A DNA stretch of 64,000 nucleotides from assembly GCF_900465055.1 (NCBI RefSeq), contig NZ_LS483250.1, forward strand, positions 682,001-746,000, read 5' to 3'. How positions within the stretch are numbered: the stretch's first letter is position 1; every line of letters begins with the position of its first letter. The translations under genes were made by a program, and so were the position numbers. Of this stretch, positions 1-9,283 are shown one piece after another. Under the pieces are notes generated by a model that worked only from the letters and a program-made list of their open reading frames with translations, did not search any database and was not told where the DNA came from. Origin of the DNA: Moritella yayanosii. GTDB taxonomy: Bacteria; Pseudomonadota; Gammaproteobacteria; Enterobacterales; Moritellaceae.

Positions 1-1
1 T

Positions 2-406
2 ACTGCACGTATTAACACCAAAATGTATTCAAGTTCATGTTATTTACCGATCCCACAACGCAGCAAAGCGATTTCGCACAGTATTGCTAAATGCTTGTGT
101 GATGTGGTGGATTTTCCGCGTTTAGTGAATACCTTACATGATAAAGGCGCGCGGGTATTTATTGAAATGGGTCCGGGACGTTCGTTATGCAGCTGGGTAG
201 ATAAGATCCTACTGTCTGACAAGAATAAACATGATGAGCAACAAGATAGCCGCCATGTATCCGTGCCGGTGAATGCCAAAGGCACCAGTGACGAACTTAC
301 TTATATTCGCGCGATTGCTAAATTAGTTAGCCATGGCGTGAATTTGAATTTAGATAGCTTGTTTAACGGGTCAATCCTGGTTAAAGCGGGCCGCCTTAAT
401 TGTTAA
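2..406 (+). CDS. pfaB: PfaB, C-terminal part (PUFA synthase acyltransferase subunit), cut by the window edge
   Basis: The reading frame is open from base 2, so the first in-frame ATG at 23 is internal and the gene begins outside the window. The visible 134 codons are the tail of an acyltransferase domain: FIEMGPGRSL matches the conserved E-x-GPG element near the end of malonyl/acyl-transferase domains. PfaB is the stand-alone acyltransferase-bearing subunit of the omega-3 PUFA synthase, and in the Moritella DHA cluster it lies directly before pfaC, as here. The 114-base gap before pfaC has no clear terminator, so co-transcription with pfaC is likely. The identification rests mainly on this context, because only the tail can be seen. 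Confidence 0.88.
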   Translation, partial: TARINTKMYSSSCYLPIPQRSKAISHSIAKCLCDVVDFPRLVNTLHDKGARVFIEMGPGRSLCSWVDKILLSDKNKHDEQQDSRHVSVPVNAKGTSDELTYIRAIAKLVSHGVNLNLDSLFNGSILVKAGRLNC

Positions 407-520
407 TACATGACGCTTCGCTAGAGCAGGCCGATAATTAAATAAGATCAACAAAACAAGATAAACAGTCCAGACGGGGCGTTCTCCGTCAGTCGAAATA
501 TGGATTTAAAGAGAGTAATT

Positions 521-3500
521 ATGGAAAATATTGCAGTAGTAGGTATTGCTAATTTGTTTCCGGGCTCACAAGCTCCGGATCAGTTTTGGCAGCAATTGCT
601 TGAACAACAAGATTGCCGCAGTCAAGCGACAGCCGTTCAAATGGGCGTTGACCCTGCTAAATATACCGCTAATAAGGGTGATACGGATAAGTTTTACTGT
701 ATCCACGGTGGTTACATCAGTGATTTCAATTTTGATGCTTCTGGTTATCAAGTCGATAGTAGCTATTTAACGGGGTTAGACGATCTAAATCAGTGGGGGC
801 TTTATGTTACTAAACAAGCGCTTGCAGATGCAGGTTACTGGGGCAGTGATGCGCTGGCAAATTGCGGGGTTATTTTAGGCAATCTGTCATTCCCAACCAA
901 GTCATCAAATCAGCTGTTCATGCCGTTATATCATCAAGTTGTTGATAATGCGTTAAAGTCACTATTACATCCAGATTTTCAATTAACCCATTACACGGCT
1001 GCTAAAAAAACACATGCCGATAATGCCTTAGTCTCGGGTTATCCAGCGGCTTTGATCGCCAAAGCTGCGGGTCTAGGTGGGTCACACTTTGCGTTGGATG
1101 CGGCTTGTGCGTCATCTTGTTATAGCGTTAAATTAGCCTGTGATTATCTGCATACCGGCAAAGCTGACATGATGTTAGCCGGCGCGGTATCAGCAGCAGA
1201 TCCGATGTTTGTGAATATGGGCTTCTCGATTTTCCAAGCTTATCCAGGTAATAACGTGCATGCCCCGTTTGACAAAAATTCACAAGGTTTATTTGCCGGT
1301 GAAGGCGCGGGCATGATGGTATTAAAACGCCACAGTGATGCAGTCCGCGATGGTGACAATATTTACGCCATTATTAAAGGCGGCGCATTATCGAATGATG
1401 GTAAAGGTGAGTTTGTATTAAGCCCAAATACCAAGGGTCAGGTACTCGCTTATGAACGCGCTTATGCAGATGCTGGAGTGGATCCAAGAGACGTTGATTA
1501 TATCGAGTGCCACGCTACCGGTACCCCGAAAGGTGATAATGTTGAATTACGCTCGATGGAAACCTTCTTTAGTCGAGTCAACAACAAACCTTTGTTGGGC
1601 TCGGTTAAATCTAACCTTGGTCATTTGTTAACGGCTGCCGGTATGCCGGGCATGACCAAAGCTATATTAGCGCTAGGTAAAGGTCTTATTCCTGCCACGA
1701 TTAATTTGAAAGAACCATTGCAGTCTAAAAATGGTTACTTTACTGGCGAACAGATGCCGACGAGTACTGTGCCTTGGCCTGAAACGACTGGCCCACGTAC
1801 AGCTGGTGTCAGTGTCTTTGGTTTTGGTGGCAGTAATGCGCATTTGGTATTACAACAACCAACGCAAGTGCTTGAAACTAACTTTAGTGCTGCTAAACCG
1901 CGTGAGCCATTGGCTATTATTGGTATGGACAGCCATTTTGGTAGTGCGAGTAACTTAGCGCAGTTCAAAACCTTATTAGATAATAACCAAAACACCTTCC
2001 GTGAGTTACCAGAGCAACGCTGGAAAGGCATGGAAAGTAACGCTAACGTTATGCAGTCGTTGCAGTTAACAAAAGCGCCTAAAGGTGGCTATGTTGAACA
2101 GCTAGATATCGATTTCTTACGTTTCAAAGTGCCGCCAAATGAAAAAGACTGCTTGATCCCACAACAATTAATGATGATGCAAGTTGCCGACAATGCGGCG
2201 AAAGATGCAGGACTCGTTGAAGGCAGTAATGTTGCCGTGTTAGTTGCTATGGGCATGGAGCTGGAATTACACCAGTATCGTGGTCGCGTTAATTTAACCA
2301 CGCAGATCGAAGACAGTTTATTACAGCAAGGGATTAACTTAACGGTTGAGCAACGTGAAGAACTGACTAATATTGCCAAAGATGGTCTCGCCTCTGCCGC
2401 GCAGTTAAATCAGTACACCAGTTTCATTGGTAATATCATGGCGTCACGTATTTCGGCGTTATGGGATTTCTCTGGTCCTGCGATCACGGTGTCGGCTGAA
2501 GAAAACTCGGTTTATCGTTGCGTTGAATTAGCTGAAAACCTATTCCAAACCAGTGATGTTGACGCGGTTATTATTGCTGCGGTTGATTTGGCCGGGTCTA
2601 TTGAAAACATTACCTTACGTCAGCATTTTGGTCCGGTAAGTGAAAATGGACGTAATAGCAAAGACGTAACCAGCAACAACCTATTCGATGAACAGCAATG
2701 GCTGGTGGGTGAGGGTGCTGCTGCGATTGTAGTGAAACCTGTATCCCAAGTTGCATCTCAACAAGTTTACGCCAGCATTGATGCGGTTAGTTTTGCATCA
2801 GGCAGCGATGCCAAAGCTATTGCGAGTGCGGCGGATAAAGCCTTAACGTTAGCAGGTATCAGTGCTGCAGATGTGACGAGTGTAGAAGCGCACGCCAGTG
2901 GTTTTAGTGCCGAAAATAGTGCTGAAAAAATCGCATTTTCAACACTTTATCCAAACGTTAATATTAGCTCGGTAAAATCCAATATTGGTCATACGTTTAA
3001 TGCATCTGGTATTGCTAGTATTATTAAAACTGCCTTACTGTTAGATCAACCAAGTAGTCAAGATCAACAAAAAGCGGTACAACATATTGCGATTAACGGT
3101 CTTGGTCGTGATAACAGTTGTGCACATCTTATTTTGTCGACTTCGGAACAAGGTCATCAAGCTGCGCCAGCGCCAATCGGTAAACGCCGTCCGCAACTGG
3201 TTAAAACGATCAAGCTTGGTGGTCAGTTAATTGCTGAAGCCATTGTGAATAGTGCCAGTTCATCGTTGAATGTGATTAAAGCGCAGTTTGCGGGTAAAAC
3301 CTTAACTAAGGTTAACCAGCCGATAATTATGGATAATCTGATACCACAAGGTATTCGTCCTAATTCGAGCAATGAAGCTGAGATCTCAGGATCCTCAATC
3401 CTTTCCCAACATCAACATACAGCGCAGCCAGTAATGGCTCAGAGCGTTGTTGGAGTGACAGTGAAAAGTAAAGCCAGTACAGAAATTTATCAGCAAGCGT

Positions 3501-6421
3501 CTACGCATCAGGCATTCTTACAAAACCGCTTAGCTGCACAGAAAAACCTGTCACAACTTATCGAACTACAAGCGAAGCTATCAGCTAAAACGCCAGTATC
3601 GGATAGTTTGCCAGTGCAAGGTCGAGTTGAAGCTTCAGCCTCGGAAACTGTTACTCCACTGACAGTTGTGTCGAGAGTTGTTTCAGAGAAGCCAGTCGTT
3701 GCTGCTAACCTCACCAGTGTCGAAGCACAGGCTCAAGCTGTTGCGACTCAGGCCGGTTTCCAGATCAAAGGGCCAGTCGGTTACAACTATCCACCATTGC
3801 AGTTAACTGAGCGTTATAACAAACCAGCAAATGTCATTTATGATCAAGCCGATCTGGTCGAATTCGCGGAAGGTGATATTGGTAAAGTATTTGGTGCTGA
3901 GTACAACATTATTGATGGTTACTCACGTCGTGTGCGTTTACCAACCTCGGATTATTTGTTAGTCACGCGCGTTACCGAGCTTGATGCTAAGATTCACGAA
4001 TACAAAAAATCCTACATGTGTACGGAATATGATATCCCAGTCGATGCACCGTTCCTTATTGATGGTCAGATCCCTTGGTCAGTAGCCGTGGAATCAGGTC
4101 AGTGTGACTTGATGTTGATCTCATATATAGGTATCGATTTCCAAGCTAAAGGTGAGCGTGTATACCGCTTACTTGATTGTGAACTCACTTTCCTTGAAGA
4201 AATGGCTTTCGGTGGTGAAACACTGCGTTATGAGATCCATATCGATTCTTATGCACGTAATGGTGAACAGTTATTATTCTTCTTCCACTATGATTGTTAT
4301 GTGGGTGATAAGAAAGTACTTATCATGCGTAATGGTTGTGCTGGTTTCTTTACTGATGAAGAGCTTGTCGATGGTAAAGGCGTGATCCATAACGACAAAG
4401 ATAAAGCTGAATTTGCTGATGCCGTGAAATCATCATTTACCCCGCTATTGCAAAATAACCGCAGCCAATACGATCATAACGACATGATGAAGCTGGTTAA
4501 CGGTGACGTGGCAGGTTGTTTCGGTCCGCAATATGATCTCGGTGGCCGTAATCCGTCATTGAAATTCTCATCAGAAAAATTCTTGATGATTGAGCGTATT
4601 ACCAAAATAGATCCAACCGGTGGTCATTGGGGCTTAGGGCTGTTAGAAGGCGAAAAAGACTTAGATCCTGAGCATTGGTATTTTCCTTGTCACTTTAAAG
4701 GTGATGAAGTGATGGCAGGTTCTTTGATGTCGGAAGGCTGTGGCCAGATGGCAATGTTCTTTATGTTGTCATTGGGCATGCATACCAACGTTAATAATGC
4801 ACGATTCCAACCCCTGCCAGGCGAATCGCAAACTGTACGTTGTCGTGGTCAGGTATTACCGCAGCGCAACACGTTGACTTATCGTATGGAAGTGACTGCG
4901 ATGGGGATGGAACCGTACCCGTTCATGAAGGCGAATATTGATATCCTGCTTGACGGTAAAGTAGTGGTAGATTTTAAAAATCTTTGCGTGATGATCACCG
5001 AACAAGATGATAATTCACCTTATCCGGTAACATTACCTGAGACTGTGGTAGTTAAAGCGCTAGTGGCTCCTGCTTCAGCGCCTGTTGTAACAACGGCAGC
5101 GCCAGTGGCTATAAATGTTAACGCAGCGGATATAGACGAACGTGGTATTGAACCATTTAAGTTCCCAGAACGTCCGTTAATGCGCGTGCAATCAGATTTG
5201 TCGTCACCGAAAAGCAAAGGTGTAACACCTATCCAGCATTTCGAAGCGCCTATGGTTGCAGGGCAGAATAGGGTGCCGAATCAAGCACCGTTCACGCCTT
5301 GGCATATGTTTGAATTCGCAACGGGTAACATTTCTAATTGTTTTGGACCTGATTTTGATGTCTATGAAGGCCGCATTCCACCGCGTACCCCTTGTGGTGA
5401 TCTACAAGTGGTTACTCAGGTTGTTGAAGTGCAGGGCGAACGTCTTGATCTGAAGAATCCGTCAAGCTGTGTCGCTGAATACTATGTACCGGAAGACGCT
5501 TGGTATTTCACTAAAAATAGCCATGAAAACTGGATGCCATATTCACTGATCATGGAAATTGCACTGCAACCAAATGGCTTTATTTCTGGTTACATGGGCA
5601 CGACGCTTAAATACCCTGAAAAAGACCTGTTCTTCCGTAACCTTGATGGTAGCGGCACGTTATTGAAACAGATCGATTTACGCGGCAAGACGATTGTTAA
5701 TAAATCAGTGTTAGTGAGCACGGCTATTGCTGGTGGCGCGATCATTCAAAGTTTCACCTTTGATATGTCAGTGGATGGCGAGTTATTTTATACTGGTAAA
5801 GCGGTATTTGGTTACTTCAGTGGCGAGTCGCTGACTAACCAACTGGGTATTGATAATGGTAAAATTACCCATGCTTGGTTTGTTGATAACAATACCCCGA
5901 CAGATAAAATTGATGTGTTTGATTTAACTAATCAGTCATTGGCTCTGTTTAAAGCACCTGCGGATAAACCGCATTATAAATTGGCTGGCGGTCAGATGAA
6001 CTTCATCGATACCGTGTCAGTGGTTGAAGGCGGTGGTAAAGCTGGTGTTGCTTATGTTTATGGTGAACGTACTATTGATGCTGATGATTGGTTCTTCCGT
6101 TATCACTTCCACCAAGATCCGGTTATGCCTGGTTCATTAGGTGTTGAAGCTATCATCGAGTTAATGCAAACTTATGCGTTGAAAAATGATTTAGGCGCAC
6201 AGTTCAGTAATCCTCGTTTCATTGCACCAATGACGAAAGTTGATTGGAAATACCGTGGTCAAATTACGCCGCTGAATAAGACAATGTCTCTGGATGTACA
6301 TATTACCGAGATCATTACTGAAGCTGGTGAAATACGTATTGTCGGTGATGCTAACCTGTCTAAAGATGGTCTGCGCATTTATGAAGTGAAGAATATTGTA
6401 TTAAGTATTGTTGAGGCGTAG
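521..6421 (+). CDS. pfaC: PfaC, omega-3 polyunsaturated fatty acid synthase subunit (KS-CLF-DH-DH)
   Basis: A 1966-residue multidomain enzyme that condenses and dehydrates the growing acyl chain in anaerobic DHA/EPA synthesis. Domains in order: ketosynthase at about 1-440 with active Cys196 in DAACASSC, then HATGTPKGD and SNLGH; a ketosynthase-like chain-length factor at about 455-880 whose catalytic Cys is lost (VSAEENSVYR); an Ala/Gln/Ser-rich linker at about 880-1100; then two FabA-like dehydratase units, each a pseudo hot-dog (from about 1117 and 1600) followed by a catalytic one. The catalytic histidines are H1391 (CHFKGDEVMAGSL) and H1862 (YHFHQDPVMPGSL). An in-frame ATG lies 21 bases upstream at 500. 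I chose 521 because GAGAG sits about 7 bases before it and the protein then begins MENIAVVGIA, as I recall for Moritella PfaC. It lies between pfaB and pfaD. Confidence 0.97.
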   Translation: MENIAVVGIANLFPGSQAPDQFWQQLLEQQDCRSQATAVQMGVDPAKYTANKGDTDKFYCIHGGYISDFNFDASGYQVDSSYLTGLDDLNQWGLYVTKQALADAGYWGSDALANCGVILGNLSFPTKSSNQLFMPLYHQVVDNALKSLLHPDFQLTHYTAAKKTHADNALVSGYPAALIAKAAGLGGSHFALDAACASSCYSVKLACDYLHTGKADMMLAGAVSAADPMFVNMGFSIFQAYPGNNVHAPFDKNSQGLFAGEGAGMMVLKRHSDAVRDGDNIYAIIKGGALSNDGKGEFVLSPNTKGQVLAYERAYADAGVDPRDVDYIECHATGTPKGDNVELRSMETFFSRVNNKPLLGSVKSNLGHLLTAAGMPGMTKAILALGKGLIPATINLKEPLQSKNGYFTGEQMPTSTVPWPETTGPRTAGVSVFGFGGSNAHLVLQQPTQVLETNFSAAKPREPLAIIGMDSHFGSASNLAQFKTLLDNNQNTFRELPEQRWKGMESNANVMQSLQLTKAPKGGYVEQLDIDFLRFKVPPNEKDCLIPQQLMMMQVADNAAKDAGLVEGSNVAVLVAMGMELELHQYRGRVNLTTQIEDSLLQQGINLTVEQREELTNIAKDGLASAAQLNQYTSFIGNIMASRISALWDFSGPAITVSAEENSVYRCVELAENLFQTSDVDAVIIAAVDLAGSIENITLRQHFGPVSENGRNSKDVTSNNLFDEQQWLVGEGAAAIVVKPVSQVASQQVYASIDAVSFASGSDAKAIASAADKALTLAGISAADVTSVEAHASGFSAENSAEKIAFSTLYPNVNISSVKSNIGHTFNASGIASIIKTALLLDQPSSQDQQKAVQHIAINGLGRDNSCAHLILSTSEQGHQAAPAPIGKRRPQLVKTIKLGGQLIAEAIVNSASSSLNVIKAQFAGKTLTKVNQPIIMDNLIPQGIRPNSSNEAEISGSSILSQHQHTAQPVMAQSVVGVTVKSKASTEIYQQASTHQAFLQNRLAAQKNLSQLIELQAKLSAKTPVSDSLPVQGRVEASASETVTPLTVVSRVVSEKPVVAANLTSVEAQAQAVATQAGFQIKGPVGYNYPPLQLTERYNKPANVIYDQADLVEFAEGDIGKVFGAEYNIIDGYSRRVRLPTSDYLLVTRVTELDAKIHEYKKSYMCTEYDIPVDAPFLIDGQIPWSVAVESGQCDLMLISYIGIDFQAKGERVYRLLDCELTFLEEMAFGGETLRYEIHIDSYARNGEQLLFFFHYDCYVGDKKVLIMRNGCAGFFTDEELVDGKGVIHNDKDKAEFADAVKSSFTPLLQNNRSQYDHNDMMKLVNGDVAGCFGPQYDLGGRNPSLKFSSEKFLMIERITKIDPTGGHWGLGLLEGEKDLDPEHWYFPCHFKGDEVMAGSLMSEGCGQMAMFFMLSLGMHTNVNNARFQPLPGESQTVRCRGQVLPQRNTLTYRMEVTAMGMEPYPFMKANIDILLDGKVVVDFKNLCVMITEQDDNSPYPVTLPETVVVKALVAPASAPVVTTAAPVAINVNAADIDERGIEPFKFPERPLMRVQSDLSSPKSKGVTPIQHFEAPMVAGQNRVPNQAPFTPWHMFEFATGNISNCFGPDFDVYEGRIPPRTPCGDLQVVTQVVEVQGERLDLKNPSSCVAEYYVPEDAWYFTKNSHENWMPYSLIMEIALQPNGFISGYMGTTLKYPEKDLFFRNLDGSGTLLKQIDLRGKTIVNKSVLVSTAIAGGAIIQSFTFDMSVDGELFYTGKAVFGYFSGESLTNQLGIDNGKITHAWFVDNNTPTDKIDVFDLTNQSLALFKAPADKPHYKLAGGQMNFIDTVSVVEGGGKAGVAYVYGERTIDADDWFFRYHFHQDPVMPGSLGVEAIIELMQTYALKNDLGAQFSNPRFIAPMTKVDWKYRGQITPLNKTMSLDVHITEIITEAGEIRIVGDANLSKDGLRIYEVKNIVLSIVEA

Positions 6422-6534
6422 CAGGCATAAGTGCCGAATTGGTTAAAGACGCTTATAGATATTCTTTAATCAATACGGCCGATGTAGCACAGGCTAGGTT
6501 ACTTTTAAGATACAAGATAATAAACGGAATAGTT

Positions 6535-6576
6535 CAGTTGTTGAGTTCAGGCGTAAAGTTAAGAACTCAGCAGCTG
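6535..6576 (+). other. Hairpin in the pfaC-pfaD spacer
   Basis: A 14-bp stem (two G-U pairs) with a 14-base loop: left arm 6535-6548, right arm 6563-6576. It ends 8 bases before the pfaD ribosome binding site AGGA at 6584. No U-run follows, so it is not a normal Rho-independent terminator. A role in mRNA end protection, or in setting PfaD level relative to PfaC, is inference. Confidence 0.5.
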
Positions 6577-6594
6577 CAAAAATAGGAATTAAGT

Positions 6595-8211
6595 ATGTCG
6601 AGTTTAGGTTTTAACAATAACAACGCAATTAACTGGGCTTGGAAAGTTGATCCGGCGTCAGTGCATACGCAAGATGTCGAAATTAAAGCAACTTTAATGG
6701 ATTTGTCTAAGCCACTTTACGTTGCTAATCACTCGGGTGTTATGGGCATCACTAACCATACTTCAGTATCTGGTGCTATCAGCAACAATATTGATGTTGA
6801 TGTATTGGCATTTGCACAAAAACTAACACCAGAAGATCTGGGCGATGATGCTTATAAAAAACAACATGGGGTTAAATATGCCTACCATGGCGGCGCAATG
6901 GCGAACGGTATTGCGTCGGTTGAACTTGTTGTCGCGTTAGGTAAAGCGGGGCTGTTATGTTCTTTCGGCGCAGCAGGTTTAGTACCAGATGCGGTTGAAG
7001 ATGCAATTCGTCGTATTCAAGCAGAACTGCCAAATGGCCCTTATGCGGTTAACCTGATCCACGCACCAGCAGAAGAAGCACTAGAGCGTGGCGCGGTTGA
7101 ACGTTTTCTTAAACTGGGTGTTAAAACGGTAGAGGCCTCGGCTTACCTGGGTTTAACTGAGCATATTGTTTGGTATCGTGCGGCGGGTTTATCAAAAAAC
7201 AGCGATGGGTCAGTAAATATTGGTAACAAGGTTATTGCTAAAGTATCACGTACCGAAGTTGGTCGCCGCTTTATGGAGCCTGCACCGCAAAAGTTACTGG
7301 ATAAGTTATTAGCACAAGGCAAGATCACACCAGAACAAGCGGCATTAGCATTGTTAGTGCCAATGGCTGACGATATTACTGCGGAAGCGGATTCTGGTGG
7401 TCATACTGACAATCGACCATTTTTAACCTTATTACCGACTATTATTGGTTTGCGTGATGAAGTGCAAGCTAAGTATAACTTCTCTCCTGCATTACGCGTG
7501 GGTGCTGGTGGTGGTATCGGAACACCGGAAGCGGCGCTCGCCGCATTTAACATGGGCGCAGCTTACATCGTACTGGGCTCGGTTAATCAGGCTTGTGTCG
7601 AAGCTGGTGCATCTGAATATACGCGTAAACTGTTAGCTACCGTTGAAATGGCCGATGTAACGATGGCGCCAGCGGCAGATATGTTTGAAATGGGCGTTAA
7701 GCTACAGGTATTAAAACGTGGTTCTATGTTCGCTATGCGTGCGAAGAAACTCTATGACCTGTATGTGACTTATGACTCGATTGAAGACATTCCTGCAGCA
7801 GAACGTGAGAAGATTGAAAAGCAGATCTTCCGTGCCAACCTTGACGAGATCTGGGATGGTACGATCGCGTTCTTTGCTGAGCGTGATCCAGAAATGCTAG
7901 AACGTGCGAAAAGCAGTCCTAAGCGTAAAATGGCACTTATCTTTCGTTGGTATCTTGGTCTTTCTTCACGCTGGTCTAATACCGGTGAGAAGGGACGCGA
8001 AATGGATTATCAGATCTGGGCTGGCCCAAGTTTAGGTGCATTTAACAGCTGGGTGAAAGGTTCTTACCTTGAAGACTATACTCGCCGTGGCGCTGTAGAT
8101 GTTGCCTTGCACATGCTTAAAGGTGCTGCGTATTTACAACGTGTAAACCAGTTGAAATTGCAAGGCGTTAGCTTGAGTACAGAATTGGCAAGTTATCGCA
8201 CAAGTGATTAA
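6595..8211 (+). CDS. pfaD: PfaD, trans-acting enoyl reductase of the PUFA synthase
   Basis: 538 residues, the usual size for PfaD. The family is an FMN-dependent TIM-barrel flavoprotein (nitronate monooxygenase-like) that reduces the enoyl-acyl intermediate in trans with PfaA-C. The flavin/phosphate-binding stretch GAGGGIGTPEAALAAFNMGA followed by YIVLGSVNQ is plain at about residues 302-330, and AGLVPDAVEDAI fits the PfaD N-terminal region. The start is supported by AGGA 7 bases upstream. It follows pfaC after 173 bases, with a hairpin in between. About 485 bases of its 3' end are repeated, in decayed form, at about 9284-9735 beyond a fic insertion. The 3' part present here is intact and in frame. 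Confidence 0.97.
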   Translation: MSSLGFNNNNAINWAWKVDPASVHTQDVEIKATLMDLSKPLYVANHSGVMGITNHTSVSGAISNNIDVDVLAFAQKLTPEDLGDDAYKKQHGVKYAYHGGAMANGIASVELVVALGKAGLLCSFGAAGLVPDAVEDAIRRIQAELPNGPYAVNLIHAPAEEALERGAVERFLKLGVKTVEASAYLGLTEHIVWYRAAGLSKNSDGSVNIGNKVIAKVSRTEVGRRFMEPAPQKLLDKLLAQGKITPEQAALALLVPMADDITAEADSGGHTDNRPFLTLLPTIIGLRDEVQAKYNFSPALRVGAGGGIGTPEAALAAFNMGAAYIVLGSVNQACVEAGASEYTRKLLATVEMADVTMAPAADMFEMGVKLQVLKRGSMFAMRAKKLYDLYVTYDSIEDIPAAEREKIEKQIFRANLDEIWDGTIAFFAERDPEMLERAKSSPKRKMALIFRWYLGLSSRWSNTGEKGREMDYQIWAGPSLGAFNSWVKGSYLEDYTRRGAVDVALHMLKGAAYLQRVNQLKLQGVSLSTELASYRTSD

Positions 8212-8446
8212 TGTTGATTAGTTTCATTTATATATTAAAGCTTCTGCCGGAGGGGGAATCCCTTCCGCTATCACTGGATTCACTGCAACGCGTATTGGTG
8301 GATAAACATATTTCGCGCTTTACGTTAATCGTAAATTTATTTCTGTAGGCATTATGTGCTGAAATGGAATATACTTTAGATTGAAAAGTGATAATTTGTC
8401 ATGTAGCATCAACAGTAATAGTTAGTTTCTCTCAGGATCGCGAGTC
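8212..8446 (+). other. Spacer after pfaD with a possible promoter
   Basis: No gene seen. The first 90 bases or so align loosely with the sequence after the second pfaD end (9722-9812), including a GC-rich inverted repeat near 8248-8270, here without the U-run of the other copy. TTGAAA at 8381-8386, a 17-base spacer and TAGCAT at 8404-8409 form a plausible sigma-70 promoter (9 of 12 consensus bases) pointing at the small gene that starts at 8447. Confidence 0.35.
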
Positions 8447-8599
8447 ATGAAAAGTCAAAACAAAAAAGTAACTCAAAAAATGATATACAGGGCAGTTGCT
8501 AGCTCTACAGCTATTGAAACAAGAGCTTCTGTAAGTTCGATAGAAAAAAAGCTCAAAGCTAACAAGCATAAATACAGTTCACTATCACTAGCCTGCTAG
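8447..8599 (+). CDS. Small protein, candidate class I Fic antitoxin
   Basis: A 50-codon ORF with AGGA 9 bases before the ATG and a plausible promoter at 8381-8409. The peptide is basic (about 20% Lys/Arg). Residues 16-25 read AVASSTAIET, which fits the start of the Fic inhibitory-helix motif [S/T]-x-x-x-E-[G/N] (Ser20, Glu24), although the final residue is Thr rather than Gly or Asn. Short partners such as VbhA and YhfG carry this motif and block ATP binding in Fic enzymes. The ORF converges on the fic gene and overlaps its last 12 bases, whereas known pairs are co-directional with the antitoxin first. The antitoxin role is inference from the motif and the neighbour. It could also be a chance ORF. 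Confidence 0.45.
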   Translation: MKSQNKKVTQKMIYRAVASSTAIETRASVSSIEKKLKANKHKYSSLSLAC

Positions 8600-9205
8600 T
8601 ATATCTCTAACTAATCGCTCCATATGCTGGTAGTCGTGTGATACACCAGCTTGAATGGAGGCTATATAAAAATCTTTATTTTTATCCCAAAGGCTATAAT
8701 CTAACAAGCCAAATCCAGCTTTGTTGCAGATACTGTCCATCAGTAGTCGACTCATACGACCATTCCCTTCACGAAAAGGGTGTATTAAGATAAATTCAAT
8801 ATGGCTGCGAGCTAAGTATGATATTAACTCTTCCTGATTCATATTCGGTAAATGTTTAAATTGGGATAAGTATTCGGTTTCAAATAGATCTATACAACGA
8901 CCAATTTGAAGCGGTGAAGCGAACTGAAATCCGCCTTTCCCCATATCAACATTTCTAATTTTCCCAGCCCATTTATAGACATTACCAAGCCATTGTCGAT
9001 GCCAGGTTGAAATGTTTTCAAAAGAAAAATTGTCTGCTTCGGGAGTGTTAGTGGTAAAATATTTTTCGTATAGTTTTGTTAACAGTATCGCTTCAATATC
9101 ATTCATTTCTATTACGTCAATAATATCGAGAATGTTTGCCATTACGGTGTCGTTAGACCCTGGCTGATATTGAGTTTCAGAAGAGTCGATTTCATATTTA
9201 GTCAT
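8588..9205 (-). CDS. Fic-family AMP/NMP transferase (Fic/DOC protein)
   Basis: The full Fic core motif is present: HPFREGNGRMSR, with His142 catalytic in the numbering used here. Fic proteins move AMP or another phosphate-containing group from a nucleotide onto Ser, Thr or Tyr of target proteins, and many small ones are toxins. The upstream WKWAGKIRNVDMGKGG-like region also fits. The frame is open up to 9283, but those codons run into the duplicated pfaD sequence. I chose ATG at 9205 (MTKYEIDSS, about 205 aa) because similar small Fic proteins begin there. No clear ribosome site is seen. I see no inhibitory [S/T]xxxE[G/N] motif inside this protein, so a separate antitoxin is expected (see 8447-8599). 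The gene is AT-rich compared with pfaD. Confidence 0.85.
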   Translation of the reverse strand: MTKYEIDSSETQYQPGSNDTVMANILDIIDVIEMNDIEAILLTKLYEKYFTTNTPEADNFSFENISTWHRQWLGNVYKWAGKIRNVDMGKGGFQFASPLQIGRCIDLFETEYLSQFKHLPNMNQEELISYLARSHIEFILIHPFREGNGRMSRLLMDSICNKAGFGLLDYSLWDKNKDFYIASIQAGVSHDYQHMERLVRDILAG

Positions 9206-9283
9206 AAATGGGTGACATATTTGGGATTCGTAATATGAGTTTAAAGCACATACCAAACAATTCAACTTAATTTGGTTCACCAT

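Noticed and set aside
500-520. Upstream ATG of pfaC giving seven extra residues
   Set aside because: The ATG at 500 has no good ribosome site, while 521 has GAGAG at the right distance and gives the PfaC start I recall from Moritella.
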